Counted from the first letter of the stretch, positions 53,855 to 62,340 are shown. The stretch: DNA of 64,000 nt from Proteobacteria bacterium DTSAM18 (GCA_028767165.1 JARACJ010000002.1:62001-126000), one strand, 5' to 3'. Notes: generated by a model not told the origin, from the sequence alone. Program-made: numbers and translations.

Positions 53855-54085
53855 CCGCCACTACCGGCCGCGTCAGCACGCCCGTTCGGACGACCGACCG
53901 GCCGGATGGAGCCGCGCGGCCCGCTACCAGTCCAGAGGATGCACCCGCTCGCCCCACATGTCGGGCCAGTGGGTGGCCATGGCGGCGGCCGCTTCGTCGT
54001 AGGCCGCCAACGCCTCTTCGGGCAGGCCTTGCAGCTCCGGCACCCCATCCTGAAGGAGAGCCGCCGCGGCCAGCGAGCGCTCCAC
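53855..54085. repeat. 231-bp conserved cassette border (copy A)
   Basis: About 91% identical (roughly 20 mismatches) to 55726-55956. It covers the last 54 codons and the 3' flank of the minus-strand gene at 55795. The copy at this position ends abruptly at TCCAC, where it joins the 86-bp repeat. Confidence 0.85.
53924..54085 (-). pseudogene. Truncated 3' copy of the neighbouring membrane-protein gene
   Basis: Fifty-four codons homologous to the end of the 413-residue protein at 55795 (VERSLAAA ... EEALAAYDEAAAAMATHW ... GERVHPLDW and stop). Upstream of the Val codon the homology stops and the frame runs into the 86-bp repeat, so no functional start belongs to it. It is a gene fragment carried in the duplicated unit. 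The frame is intact, so duplication is recent or the segment is under selection. Confidence 0.75.
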
Positions 54086-54166
54086 ACCGCTGCATAGGGA
54101 GAGAATCATGATCCAGATCGCACACCGCCAGTCCGCTGACGAGACGTCGTATGTCGACCTGGCAGG
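54081..54166 (+). repeat. 86-bp conserved cassette border (copy 2)
   Basis: It matches 52247-52332 with seven mismatches. Its first five bases (TCCAC) are also the last five of the 231-bp repeat, marking the joint between the two units. Confidence 0.85.
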
Positions 54167-54179
54167 TCGACCTTCCTGA
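54108..54179 (+). CDS. 23-residue micro-ORF upstream of second YD-motif lipoprotein
   Basis: ATG after GGGAGAGAATC. It encodes MIQIAHRQSADETSYVDLAG, closing with three further residues. See the copy at 52274. Fifteen of the first sixteen residues are identical, and the lengths differ by one codon. The coding status is uncertain. Confidence 0.35.
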   Translation: MIQIAHRQSADETSYVDLAGRPS

Positions 54180-54200
54180 AACCGATCCCACTCCTGCATT

Positions 54201-54229
54201 TTGATTCATGACACCAAGAATGGTACGCT
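54201..54229 (+). promoter_or_regulatory. Candidate promoter for cassette-2 lipoprotein
   Basis: TTGATT (54201) and TACGCT (54224) are 17 nt apart, in an AT-richer patch 91 nt before the ATG at 54321. Only the second cassette has this sequence. Confidence 0.4.
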
Positions 54230-54320
54230 CCTTTCATCGGATGAAGCGGGCCTACCCGGACCCCTGAACCGGACGTCGTCGACCCACGACGGGTGCAACC
54301 ACGTGTTCGGAGGAGCCTCC

Positions 54321-55712
54321 ATGCGCCTGCTCATACTTCCATTCCTGCTGACGACCGCCTGCGAGCGCACCGAGAGCGAGGAGCCCGTCGACACCGCGAG
54401 CGACACGAGCGAGGTCGATGCACCTTCGTCGTCCCCGTCCACGTCCCGCCGGTTCCCGACGCCCTGCGAGACGAGGGCCTGGTACGGCGGCGACACCAGC
54501 AACTTCCCGCCCGAAGCCCAACATGCCCTGCAGTTCCCGTACACCGTCCAGACCACCACGTTGGACGCCGACGGCCTTCCGCAGCGCATCGAACACATGA
54601 TGGACCAGCCCACGTTTCCCGGACTCTCGGCGGATCCCCTGGTGGCCGTGTTCCAGCACGACGAGCAGGGCCGTGTCACGGAGGTGCTCATTCACAGCCA
54701 TGATGCACGCGACCTGGCGGACGGCACCTCCTCCCCCACCACCACGGAGATGACGTTCTCCTACGACGGCACCTCGCCCGATCCCTCGGCGGTCGTGCAG
54801 AGCTCCACGGACGCGTCGAGGGTCCGTCACCTCGACATCTCCCGCGGGCCGGAGGGCGTCTCCCGCATGGTCGATTCCGTGTTCGCCGACGACGCCGACG
54901 ATGCCGAGCTGCTAGGCCTCGTGAGCCATGACTTCACCTACGACGGTGGTCTGCTGACAGACGTCGTAACGACCACCGGCTTGGACGAATCCTCGATCAG
55001 ACGCGAGCTGCATTCCTTCGACCATGATGATCAGGGGCGGCTCTTGCGGGTGCAGCGGGTCATGCAGGTCCGCCAGGAATTCCACCCCCAGTCCATCCAC
55101 GACTACGTCTGGAACGGCTCCGAGGTGGAGATCGTCGAAGAGGACGGCGCCGATCCGTCCGTCTCCACCACCCGTGTGACCCACTTCCTCGACGGCACGG
55201 CCATCGACGAGAGCTGGTACGGCGGCCAGGCCGCGCGCTACGCGCCGCTCGAGCCGTCCGAGCCCGGCGGCGATCAGGTGGTCACGTTCCATCCCATCGT
55301 CGATGGCGTTCCCGACGAACGGCCCACGAGCCAGGTCATCCTCGAAGGTCCCCGACCCGAGCTGCTCGGACCCGACACCCGGATGGTGTTCGTGCCGCCC
55401 TGGACCTTCATCCACGGCAGCCGGAACTTCCTGTCCCTGGAAGCGAATTTCGCACTTCCCCAGCTGGTGCCCGGCCTTCCTGCCCTCCTACCCGACTCGG
55501 CCCTCATCGAGCACGTCGATCACCGGGATCACCCACGAGAAGAGCACGTCCGCTGGCGGGTCAACCGCGACGAAGCGGGCAACCACACCCAGCTCGTCGT
55601 GACCGACGGCAACGACGTCTGGCTCATGCTCGAGCACGACTACAGCTGCTACGCGCCATTCGTCGACGAGATGCCGGAGCGGCTCGAGGATGTCCCGTTT
55701 CCCCCTCGGTAG
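54321..55712 (+). CDS. YD-motif lipoprotein, cassette 2
   Basis: 463 residues. MRLLILPFLLTTAC is a lipoprotein leader, and the ATG is 7 nt after GGAGG. A spacer with EEPVDTASDTSEVD follows. YD-like units: FQHDEQGRVTEVLIHS, FTYDGGLLTDVVTTT and FDHDDQGRLLRVQRV. The C-terminal EHDYSCYAPFVDEMPERLED parallels cassette 1. The flanking repeats are ~91-92% identical between the cassettes, while these two proteins align only at their ends and in the YD units. An origin by duplication and strong divergence, or by cassette exchange, is inferred. Confidence 0.78.
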   Translation: MRLLILPFLLTTACERTESEEPVDTASDTSEVDAPSSSPSTSRRFPTPCETRAWYGGDTSNFPPEAQHALQFPYTVQTTTLDADGLPQRIEHMMDQPTFPGLSADPLVAVFQHDEQGRVTEVLIHSHDARDLADGTSSPTTTEMTFSYDGTSPDPSAVVQSSTDASRVRHLDISRGPEGVSRMVDSVFADDADDAELLGLVSHDFTYDGGLLTDVVTTTGLDESSIRRELHSFDHDDQGRLLRVQRVMQVRQEFHPQSIHDYVWNGSEVEIVEEDGADPSVSTTRVTHFLDGTAIDESWYGGQAARYAPLEPSEPGGDQVVTFHPIVDGVPDERPTSQVILEGPRPELLGPDTRMVFVPPWTFIHGSRNFLSLEANFALPQLVPGLPALLPDSALIEHVDHRDHPREEHVRWRVNRDEAGNHTQLVVTDGNDVWLMLEHDYSCYAPFVDEMPERLEDVPFPPR

Positions 55713-55725
55713 ACGTCCATGACGT

Positions 55726-55956
55726 CCGCCACTACCGGCCGCGTCAGCGCGCCCGTTCGGACGACCGACCGGCCGGATGGAGCCGCGCGGCCCCCTACCA
55801 ATCCAGAGGATGCACCCGCTCGCCCCACTTGTCGGGCCAGTGGGTGGCCATGGCGGCGGCCGCTTCGTCGTAGGCCGCAAACGCCTCTTCGGGCAGGCCT
55901 TCGAGACCCGGCGCCTCACCCTCGAGCATCACCGCCGCGGCCAGTGAGCGTTCCAC
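55726..55956. repeat. 231-bp conserved cassette border (copy B, native)
   Basis: The native location of the 231-bp segment. It spans the 3' flank and the last 54 codons of the intact minus-strand gene at 55795 and contains CCGGCCG/CGGCCGG arms that could form a hairpin after that gene's stop. Confidence 0.85.
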
Positions 55957-57036
55957 CCACGAGAGCCGGATGTAGGCCTGGAACCAGTCGCGATCATGGG
56001 CGAACCGCCAGGCCTCCCACTGCTCGTCCGTCCAGCCGGCGCTCTCCCGAGGCGGGACGGGTGCCGTCAGCCCTTCCTCCATGGCGCCCAGGGCCACCTC
56101 GACCACCGCGTCCATCTGGCAGCCGGCGTCGTCGCAGTCCATCACCCCATGCTCGCGAAGGACGGCGTCGAGGGCCACCGCCGGGTCCATCACCGGGCGC
56201 AGCCCCTGGGGCCGCTCCTCGTCGATGCGTCGCCATGGTTCGTGGGATGGGTCGATCCGGTGGACGCAGGTGAGCGTGGCGCGATCGCCATGGTCGTCGA
56301 GGACACAGTCCTGATCCTTCAGGACGTACGCCATGCGGGTCCCGGACACACCCTTGTGGGTGAACAGGCTGACCTCCATGAAGCGCTCGAGCGCCTCCAG
56401 CTCCTTCTCTCCGATCCAGGTCTCCCGGCGCACTGGCTCTCCACATCGAGGCACGGGCACCATCTGCGCCGTCAACGGCAGCATGGCGTACGTTCCCCTC
56501 GAGCAGGGCGGCCCCTCCCCGTGCACGGTGTGGATCTGGGTGAGGAGGACATCGGGGGCAAAACAGGCCCACTCTTCGCCGTCCAACGCATGCGCGTTGG
56601 GCCCCGTGGCATAGCCTTCCTGGGCGAGCAGACGGGCCTCGTCCATGTCCGGCGGCACGAACATCACCATGCGGTCGCCTTCGACCTGCCCGAGTCCGGA
56701 ACGTCCCCCGACCCCCACGACCAGGTAGCGGTCTGCCCAACCACCGGGAAACGTCAGCCCACGGAGGTTGCACGAGACCTCCTTCCAGTCGGTGTGGGGC
56801 AGCACCTCGCGCATCTCGTCGGTCCAGGATGCTTCGACCATCTCGAGCTGGGCCGGTTCGACGGCCGCGACACCAGGGCCAGGTCGAGTGCCGGCGCCGG
56901 AAGCATGGGCCACAGGCCGCGCGGCCACTGGAGCTCCCGCCGCCGTCGGCGACCCATCCCTCCTCAACCACAGCCAGGCCACCGCCACGGCACACACCAG
57001 CACGACCAGGAGCAACGCCCGCCGTCGATCGTCCAT
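55795..57036 (-). CDS. Membrane-anchored protein, parent of the duplicated 3' fragment
   Basis: 413 residues. An N-terminal anchor (RRALLLVVLVCAVAVAWLWL) and an Ala/Pro linker lead into a large soluble domain with paired Cys (EVSCNLRG, EEWACFAP, GPPCSRG, VPRCGEP, DQDCVLD, LTCVHR, MDCDDAGCQMD), probably disulfide-bonded in the periplasm. The Trp-rich C-terminal helices (WTDEQWEAWRFAHDRDW, SLAAAVMLEG, HWPDKWGERVHPLDW) resemble those of the anchored protein at 9193 in style. The ATG follows GGGAGGTCCC. Function unknown. Its end is the source of the 231-bp border. Confidence 0.72.
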   Translation of the reverse strand: MDDRRRALLLVVLVCAVAVAWLWLRRDGSPTAAGAPVAARPVAHASGAGTRPGPGVAAVEPAQLEMVEASWTDEMREVLPHTDWKEVSCNLRGLTFPGGWADRYLVVGVGGRSGLGQVEGDRMVMFVPPDMDEARLLAQEGYATGPNAHALDGEEWACFAPDVLLTQIHTVHGEGPPCSRGTYAMLPLTAQMVPVPRCGEPVRRETWIGEKELEALERFMEVSLFTHKGVSGTRMAYVLKDQDCVLDDHGDRATLTCVHRIDPSHEPWRRIDEERPQGLRPVMDPAVALDAVLREHGVMDCDDAGCQMDAVVEVALGAMEEGLTAPVPPRESAGWTDEQWEAWRFAHDRDWFQAYIRLSWVERSLAAAVMLEGEAPGLEGLPEEAFAAYDEAAAAMATHWPDKWGERVHPLDW

Positions 57037-57081
57037 GGGACCTCCCGTCACGGAGGAAACGCTACCACGGAGCAGGGTTTT

Positions 57082-58080
57082 TCAGAACAACCCCAGCTGC
57101 CGCCCATGCCCGGGCACCCGGAACGTGCCGGGGCTGCACGGCATCCGCTCCCCCTCGTTCAGCCCGAGCTTGCGGCACCACAGGTCGAAGGTGGCCTTGA
57201 CCACCTGCCAGCGGGGCCCCTGCCCTTCGAACCGGGCCCCGAACGCCGTGTGGCCGGCCGCGCCCGTCTGCGAGTCTTCCAGCGCCCGCGCCACCTTCGC
57301 CGCCTTCAGGGGCAGCCGCTCCGCCATGCGCTGGGCGAACACCTGGGCCACCGGCTCGCTCAGCCGCAGTCGGCCCATGAAGGCGCTGGTGGCCCCGCCC
57401 TCGGCCGCCCGCTGCAGCACCGACGGGATGAGGTGGTCGGACAGGCCCACGATCATCGGCGCCAGGCTCACCCCCACCGGCACGCCCGCCTCGGACAGCT
57501 CGCGGATGGCCCGGAACCGCGCCGAGAGCGGCGATGCCCCCGGCTCCAGCGCCCGCACCAGGGCCTCATCGCCGACCGGCACCGACACCATCACCCGGGC
57601 GCCGCCCCAGGACGCCATCTCGCCGAGCAGATCCACATCGCGCATCACCAGTGCACTGCGGGTGATGATCGCGACCGGCTGGCGGAAGTCCCGGGCCACC
57701 TGCAGACACGCCCGCATGAGCCCGAGCTTGCGCTCCAGGGGCTGGTAGGTGTCGGTCACCCCGGAGAACATCACCCACTCCCCCTTCCAGGACGTCTTCC
57801 GGAGCTCCCGATCGAACAGCGCGGGGGCGTCCATCTTGGCGAACAGGATGCGCTCGAAGTCCTCGCCGGCGTTGAGCTCGAGGAACTCGTGGTTCCGCCG
57901 CGCGTAGCAGTAGGCGCAGGCGTGGGTGCAGCCGCGATACAGGTTGGCGGACCACTCGAACGACAGATCGGGGCTCTTCTGCTTCACCAGCAGGGTCTTC
58001 GCGTGATCCGGACGCACCTGCAGCTTCACCGGCGGCGGGGGCTCCCACCACTCGATGGACCGCTGGGTGAAGGGATTCAC
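57082..58080 (-). CDS. SplB-like radical SAM protein (PA0069/Rv2578c family)
   Basis: 332 residues with the GTG start used here. Radical SAM motif NLYRGCTHACAYCYAR (CxxxCxxC), MFSGVTDTYQPLERKLGL and ARVMVSVPVGDEALVRALEP place it in the family related to spore photoproduct lyase but found in non-spore-formers. It may repair DNA lesions. A LexA-type box lies 16 nt upstream of this GTG; using the ATG further upstream (58137) would put the box inside the gene, which argues for the shorter form. A mycobacterial relative is also SOS-linked. Confidence 0.84.
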   Translation of the reverse strand: MNPFTQRSIEWWEPPPPVKLQVRPDHAKTLLVKQKSPDLSFEWSANLYRGCTHACAYCYARRNHEFLELNAGEDFERILFAKMDAPALFDRELRKTSWKGEWVMFSGVTDTYQPLERKLGLMRACLQVARDFRQPVAIITRSALVMRDVDLLGEMASWGGARVMVSVPVGDEALVRALEPGASPLSARFRAIRELSEAGVPVGVSLAPMIVGLSDHLIPSVLQRAAEGGATSAFMGRLRLSEPVAQVFAQRMAERLPLKAAKVARALEDSQTGAAGHTAFGARFEGQGPRWQVVKATFDLWCRKLGLNEGERMPCSPGTFRVPGHGRQLGLF

Positions 58081-58095
58081 GGGGCCGCCACGACT

Positions 58096-58107
58096 GAACA
58101 TGCGTTC
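58096..58107. promoter_or_regulatory. LexA (SOS) box upstream of SplB-like gene
   Basis: GAACATGCGTTC, a GAAC-N4-GTTC box nearly identical to the one before dnaE2. It supports DNA-damage control of the radical SAM gene. Confidence 0.7.
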
Positions 58108-58212
58108 ATCTATCGCCCATTTCCGGGGTCGCTTCAAGGGCGGACGCGACCGATACCCCCAAAGGCGCCCCTCAACCTGTCAGTCGGTCCGCCATCGGGA
58201 TAGACCGCCGCC

Positions 58213-59025
58213 ATGCGTGATTCACTGATCGTCTCTGCCCTCTCCCTCGTCCCCCGCAACCGCGCGGCGTGGCTGATGGGCTGGTTCGCCCGAACCGGCC
58301 TGTCCAAGGTCATCATCCGCTGGTTCGTGCGCACCTACGGCCTCGACATGTCCGAGGCCCAGGGCGACGTGGGCGACTTCGACTCCCTGGAGTCCCTGTT
58401 CACCCGCCGGCTCCTGCCCGGTCGTCGTCCCATCGACGACACCGAGCACGCCATGGTCTCGCCCTGCGACGGCGAGGTCGCCTGGGCGGGCACCACCGAG
58501 GGCGGTCAGTTCGACATCGCGCCCGGTCGTCCGCTCACCATCGCCGGCCTGCTCGACATGCCCTACGAGGGCGAGGCGGATGTCGCGGTGATCTACCTGT
58601 CCCCCAAGGACTACCACCGGGTCCACAGCCCGGTCGACGGCAAGGTCACCTGGTGGTCGTACCTGCCCGGCACCCTGTGGCCCGTGTTCCCCGCCGCCGT
58701 GCGCTCCATCACCGGGCTGTTCGCCAAGAACGAGCGCACCAACGCCCACATCGAAGGCCCCACCGGCCCGCTCGATGTCGTCCTGGTGGGTGCCTTCGGC
58801 GTCGGTCGCATGTCGATGGCCTTCACCGACCTGCTGACCAACACCGGCGGCAGCAAGACCGTCCAGCAGATGGATCCCGCCTTCGAACTGGCCCGCGGTG
58901 ACGATCTGGGCGCGTTCCACCTGGGCTCCACCGTCGTCCTCATCGCACCCGCCGGCTCCTGGCACTGGAAGCGCTCCGCCGGCGAGATGGTGAAGATGGG
59001 CGAGCTGTTCGCAACGAGGCGCTGA
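58213..59025 (+). CDS. psd: Phosphatidylserine decarboxylase proenzyme
   Basis: 270 residues. SPCDGEVAWAG, KDYHRVHSPVDGKV (His135 and His138) and the self-cleavage motif LGST at 237-240 (Ser239 becomes the pyruvoyl group) are all present; NERTNAHIEGPTG and FGVGRMSMAF also fit. The inner-membrane enzyme makes phosphatidylethanolamine. mutS2 starts 1 nt after the stop, so the two are cotranscribed. Confidence 0.95.
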   Translation: MRDSLIVSALSLVPRNRAAWLMGWFARTGLSKVIIRWFVRTYGLDMSEAQGDVGDFDSLESLFTRRLLPGRRPIDDTEHAMVSPCDGEVAWAGTTEGGQFDIAPGRPLTIAGLLDMPYEGEADVAVIYLSPKDYHRVHSPVDGKVTWWSYLPGTLWPVFPAAVRSITGLFAKNERTNAHIEGPTGPLDVVLVGAFGVGRMSMAFTDLLTNTGGSKTVQQMDPAFELARGDDLGAFHLGSTVVLIAPAGSWHWKRSAGEMVKMGELFATRR

Positions 59026-59026
59026 C

Positions 59027-61417
59027 ATGATGGACATCGACCAGCAGACCGTCGAGGCCCTGGACTGGCCCACCGTGCTGCAGGCCCTGTCCGAGCAGGC
59101 CCGCACCGCCATGGGCGCCCGCGAGGTGCTCACGCTTCGTGATCTCGGCAGCGTCGCCGAGATCCGCCGCACCCTCGATGCCGTCGAGGAGCTGCAGCTG
59201 ATGGAGGAGGAGGGCGCCTACGTCCCCCTGGGCGACGTCCCCGATGTCACCGAGGCACTCGCCAAGGCCGACAAGGGTGCCATCCTCGACAAGGACGCGC
59301 TGCGTCAGGTCGGCGTGGCCCTGCAGGCCATGCAGATGATCAACTGGCGCCTGGTGGACTCGGACAAGGAGATCCCGGTGTGGCAGAGCCGCGCCGAGGA
59401 GCTCGAGGTCCACGACGGCGTCCGCACCGCGCTCACCGAGGCCTTCGACGACCTGGGCGAGCTGTCCGAGCGCACCTACCCCGAGCTCGGCGAGCTGCGT
59501 CAGCGCATCAACGGCCTGCACACCCGCATCCGCCGCACCCTCGACGAGCTGGTCAGCGGCGACGAGCTGCGCGACGCGCTGCAGGACCAGTTCATCACCC
59601 AGCGCGGCGAGCGCTACGTCCTGCCCATCAAGGCCAACTTCAAGCGCAAGGACATGGGCATCGTCCACGACATGTCCGGCTCCGGGCAGACGGCGTTCAT
59701 CGAGCCCCACCAGGTCGTCGCCCTGAACAACGCCCTGCGCATCGCCGAGGGCGAGCTGCAGGCCACCGAGCGCCGCATCCTGGCCAAGCTGTCGAACATG
59801 GTCGGCCGGGTGGCCCCCAAGGCCGTCCGCGCCCTCGACGCCATCACCTGGATGGACACCATCGCCGCCCGCACCGGCCTGGCCTTCAAGATGCAGGCCC
59901 GCCGTCCGGAAGTCCGCGACGGCGCCATCGTGCACATCGTGGCCGGTCGGCACCCCATCCTCACCCTGCGTGAGGTCCCCGTCGTCGCCAACGACATCGA
60001 TCTCACCGATGCGCAGCCCGTGCTCGTGGTCTCCGGCCCCAACACCGGCGGCAAGACGGTGGCCCTGAAGACCGTCGGCCTGTTCGCCCTGATGGCCCGC
60101 TGCGGCCTGTTCGTGCCGGCCGACGAGGGCACCCGCATCGACCGGTTCCAGGACGTCGTGGCCCTCATCGGCGACCAGCAGACGGTGATGGAGGACCACT
60201 CCAGCTTCAGCTCCCACCTGCTGGCCCTTCGCCACATGACCGAGCGGGCGGCGCCCGGCTGCCTGTACCTGGTCGACGAGATCGCCTCGGGCACCGACCC
60301 CCAGCAGGGCGCCGCCCTGGCCCACGCGCTGCTGGAGCGCTGGCTCGAGGCCGGTCCCCGCTGCTTCATCACCACCCACTTCCACCGCCTGAAGACCCTC
60401 TCCGCCACCGACGACCGCTTCGCCATCGCCGGCATGCAGTTCGCCGACGGAAAGCCCACCTACCGGCTGGTCATGGGTGCCTCCGGCGAGTCCCACGCGC
60501 TGTCCATCGCCGAACGCATCGGCCTGGGCGACGAGCTCGTGGAGCGGGCCCGTGCGCTGATGGAGGAGGGCGAGCGCCGCCTGTCCGACGTCCTCGCCAA
60601 GCTCGACGAGGAGAAGGGCAAGGCCGAGGAGGCCGCCCGGGACCTGAAGCAGGTCAAGCGGGATCTGGCCGCCCAGCAGCGTCGCCTCGAGAAGAAGGAG
60701 GAGACGCTCACCCGCAAGGCCCGCCAGATCGAGGAGGAGCGGGCCCAGGCCTTCGTGCAGCGCCTCAACAAGGCCGAGAAGGCCGTCCGCGAGGTCGTCC
60801 GCGACCTGCAGCGGCAGCCCAGCCACAAGAAGGTCGAGGCCGCCAAGGCCACCCTGGCCGCCCTGCGGGAGATCCAGCCCAACAAGCCGGTGCCCAAGCC
60901 GGTCAAGGGCGGCGAAGTCCCCACCGAGGTCGAGCCGGGCCAGACGGTCAAGCTGCGCAAGCTCGGCGGCCGCAAGGCCACGGTCATCAGCGTGTCCGGC
61001 AACCAGGTCACCGTGCAGGCCGGCGCCATCCAGACCAAGGTCAAGCTGAAGGACCTGGAGACGGTGGCCCAGAACGCCCCCACGGCCAAGGCCTGGAAGC
61101 CGAAGAAGACCTCCTCCCACTCGAGCACGCCCGCAGCACCCCGCCGCACCCCCCTCGAAGACGCCATGCGCCACCAGGGCAACACCCTCGATCTGCGCGG
61201 CAAGCGCGTCGACGAGGGCATCGACGCCGTGGAGCACTTCCTCGATCAGCTCATCATGCGCGGCCAGGACATCGGATTCATCCTACATGGCCACGGCACC
61301 GGCGCGATGAAGCAAGCAGTCCGTCAGTGGCTGAAGAGCAGCCCCCACGTAGACCGGTACATCCCGGCCAACGCGGATCAGGGCGGCGATGCCTACACGG
61401 TGGTCGGGGTGAAGTAG
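59027..61417 (+). CDS. mutS2: Endonuclease MutS2
   Basis: 796 residues. MutS core without the mismatch-recognition N-terminus. Clamp/lever region (~80-330), Walker A SGPNTGGKTVALKTVGLF near 335, VDEIASGTDPQQGAALAHAL, STTHF-like ITTHFHRLKTL, a coiled coil of Lys/Glu-rich helices (~510-620), a KOW-like segment, and a C-terminal Smr nuclease domain (LDLRGKRVDEGIDAVEHFLD, HGHGTGAMKQAVRQWL). It acts on recombination intermediates or collided ribosomes rather than classical mismatch repair. Overlaps fpr by one base. Confidence 0.96.
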   Translation: MMDIDQQTVEALDWPTVLQALSEQARTAMGAREVLTLRDLGSVAEIRRTLDAVEELQLMEEEGAYVPLGDVPDVTEALAKADKGAILDKDALRQVGVALQAMQMINWRLVDSDKEIPVWQSRAEELEVHDGVRTALTEAFDDLGELSERTYPELGELRQRINGLHTRIRRTLDELVSGDELRDALQDQFITQRGERYVLPIKANFKRKDMGIVHDMSGSGQTAFIEPHQVVALNNALRIAEGELQATERRILAKLSNMVGRVAPKAVRALDAITWMDTIAARTGLAFKMQARRPEVRDGAIVHIVAGRHPILTLREVPVVANDIDLTDAQPVLVVSGPNTGGKTVALKTVGLFALMARCGLFVPADEGTRIDRFQDVVALIGDQQTVMEDHSSFSSHLLALRHMTERAAPGCLYLVDEIASGTDPQQGAALAHALLERWLEAGPRCFITTHFHRLKTLSATDDRFAIAGMQFADGKPTYRLVMGASGESHALSIAERIGLGDELVERARALMEEGERRLSDVLAKLDEEKGKAEEAARDLKQVKRDLAAQQRRLEKKEETLTRKARQIEEERAQAFVQRLNKAEKAVREVVRDLQRQPSHKKVEAAKATLAALREIQPNKPVPKPVKGGEVPTEVEPGQTVKLRKLGGRKATVISVSGNQVTVQAGAIQTKVKLKDLETVAQNAPTAKAWKPKKTSSHSSTPAAPRRTPLEDAMRHQGNTLDLRGKRVDEGIDAVEHFLDQLIMRGQDIGFILHGHGTGAMKQAVRQWLKSSPHVDRYIPANADQGGDAYTVVGVK

Positions 61418-62151
61418 TGCTTGAGGGCTTTCCAGAGCGTCGATTCCAGACCGCCCGGGTCACCGCGAACAACGCCCTGGCCACCTGCCTGTTCGAGCTC
61501 GTCGTCGAGGGTGCCCCGGCGTTCGTCCCCGGCCAGTTCGTGAAGCTGGGCCTTCAGGTGGGCGGAGAGCCCGTCAGCCGCGCCTACAGCTTCTCCGGTG
61601 GAGGCGGCGGCGAGGGCCGCTTCCTCATCGAGTCCGTGATCGAAGGCACCCTGAGCCCCCGCCTGGCGGAGCTGAAGCCGGGCGACGAGGTGGCGGTGTC
61701 CAACAAGGCCGTCGGCCGCTTCACGCTGCAGCACGTGCCCGACGCCCCGGTCCTGTGGTGGTTCGCCACGGGCACCGGCCTCGGCCCGTTCCTCGCCATG
61801 CTCCACGACCCGGCCCTGGAGCGCTTCGAGCGGGTGGTGCTCGTGCACGGCTGCCGGCTGGCCGACTGCCTGTGCTTCGTGGAGCAGATCAAGGCCGTGC
61901 CGCGCATCACCTACGTGCCCCTCGTGAGCCGCGAGGAGGCCCCGGGCATCACCCGCGGCCGCTGCACCGAGCTGATGGCCGCCGGCGTGCTCGAGGAGCA
62001 GGCGGGCATCCCCCTCACGGCCGACCACCAGGTCATGCTGTGCGGCAACCCGCAGATGATCACCGACATGCGGGCCCTCCTCGACCAGCGGGGACTCAGG
62101 CTGCACACGCCGCGGGCGGCAGGGCAGATCCACATGGAGAAGTACTGGTAG
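61417..62151 (+). CDS. fpr: Ferredoxin/flavodoxin-NADP+ reductase
   Basis: 244 residues (E. coli Fpr 248). FAD site RAYSFSGGGGGEGRFLIESV, NADP region LWWFATGTGLGPFLAML, LVHGCRLADCLCF and VMLCGNPQMITDM, and the C-terminal HMEKYW that ends on an aromatic residue as in bacterial FNRs. It exchanges electrons between NADPH and ferredoxin or flavodoxin. The GTG shares its first G with the mutS2 TAG stop, so translation is coupled. No other start is consistent with the N-terminal FQTARVTANNALATC fold. Confidence 0.93.
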   Translation: MLEGFPERRFQTARVTANNALATCLFELVVEGAPAFVPGQFVKLGLQVGGEPVSRAYSFSGGGGGEGRFLIESVIEGTLSPRLAELKPGDEVAVSNKAVGRFTLQHVPDAPVLWWFATGTGLGPFLAMLHDPALERFERVVLVHGCRLADCLCFVEQIKAVPRITYVPLVSREEAPGITRGRCTELMAAGVLEEQAGIPLTADHQVMLCGNPQMITDMRALLDQRGLRLHTPRAAGQIHMEKYW

Positions 62152-62163
62152 CGCGCCGGGCTC

Positions 62164-62190
62164 CCGTGCCCGTGACCGTGCCCGTGCCCG
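62164..62190. repeat. Short hexanucleotide tandem repeat
   Basis: Four and a half units of CCGTGM just after the fpr stop. Too short to call a variable-number locus, but unusual in this window. Confidence 0.5.
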
Positions 62191-62241
62191 CTTGGGTCGT
62201 TCGGCCGCCTCCCGCCCATACGTTTCGGGAATTCGAAGCCA

Positions 62242-62261
62242 GGGCACCCCAAGGGGTGCCC
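62242..62261. terminator. Convergent hairpin terminator
   Basis: GGGCACCCC and GGGGTGCCC form a perfect 9-bp stem with loop AA, followed by the palindrome CGTACGTACG. It lies between the convergent fpr and Nudix genes and probably serves both. Confidence 0.7.
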
Positions 62262-62340
62262 GTACGTACGGGCGCCCCTCGAGGCGCCGTGGTGGGCGTC
62301 TCCGGGATGCTCGTTGGGCGGGCCGCCCGTCCGAGCGTCC

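Noticed and set aside
52247-55956. Insertion sequence or transposon as the cause of the repeated units
   Set aside because: No transposase, no terminal inverted repeats and no target-site duplication are visible; the right border is clearly a copied piece of a neighbouring gene.
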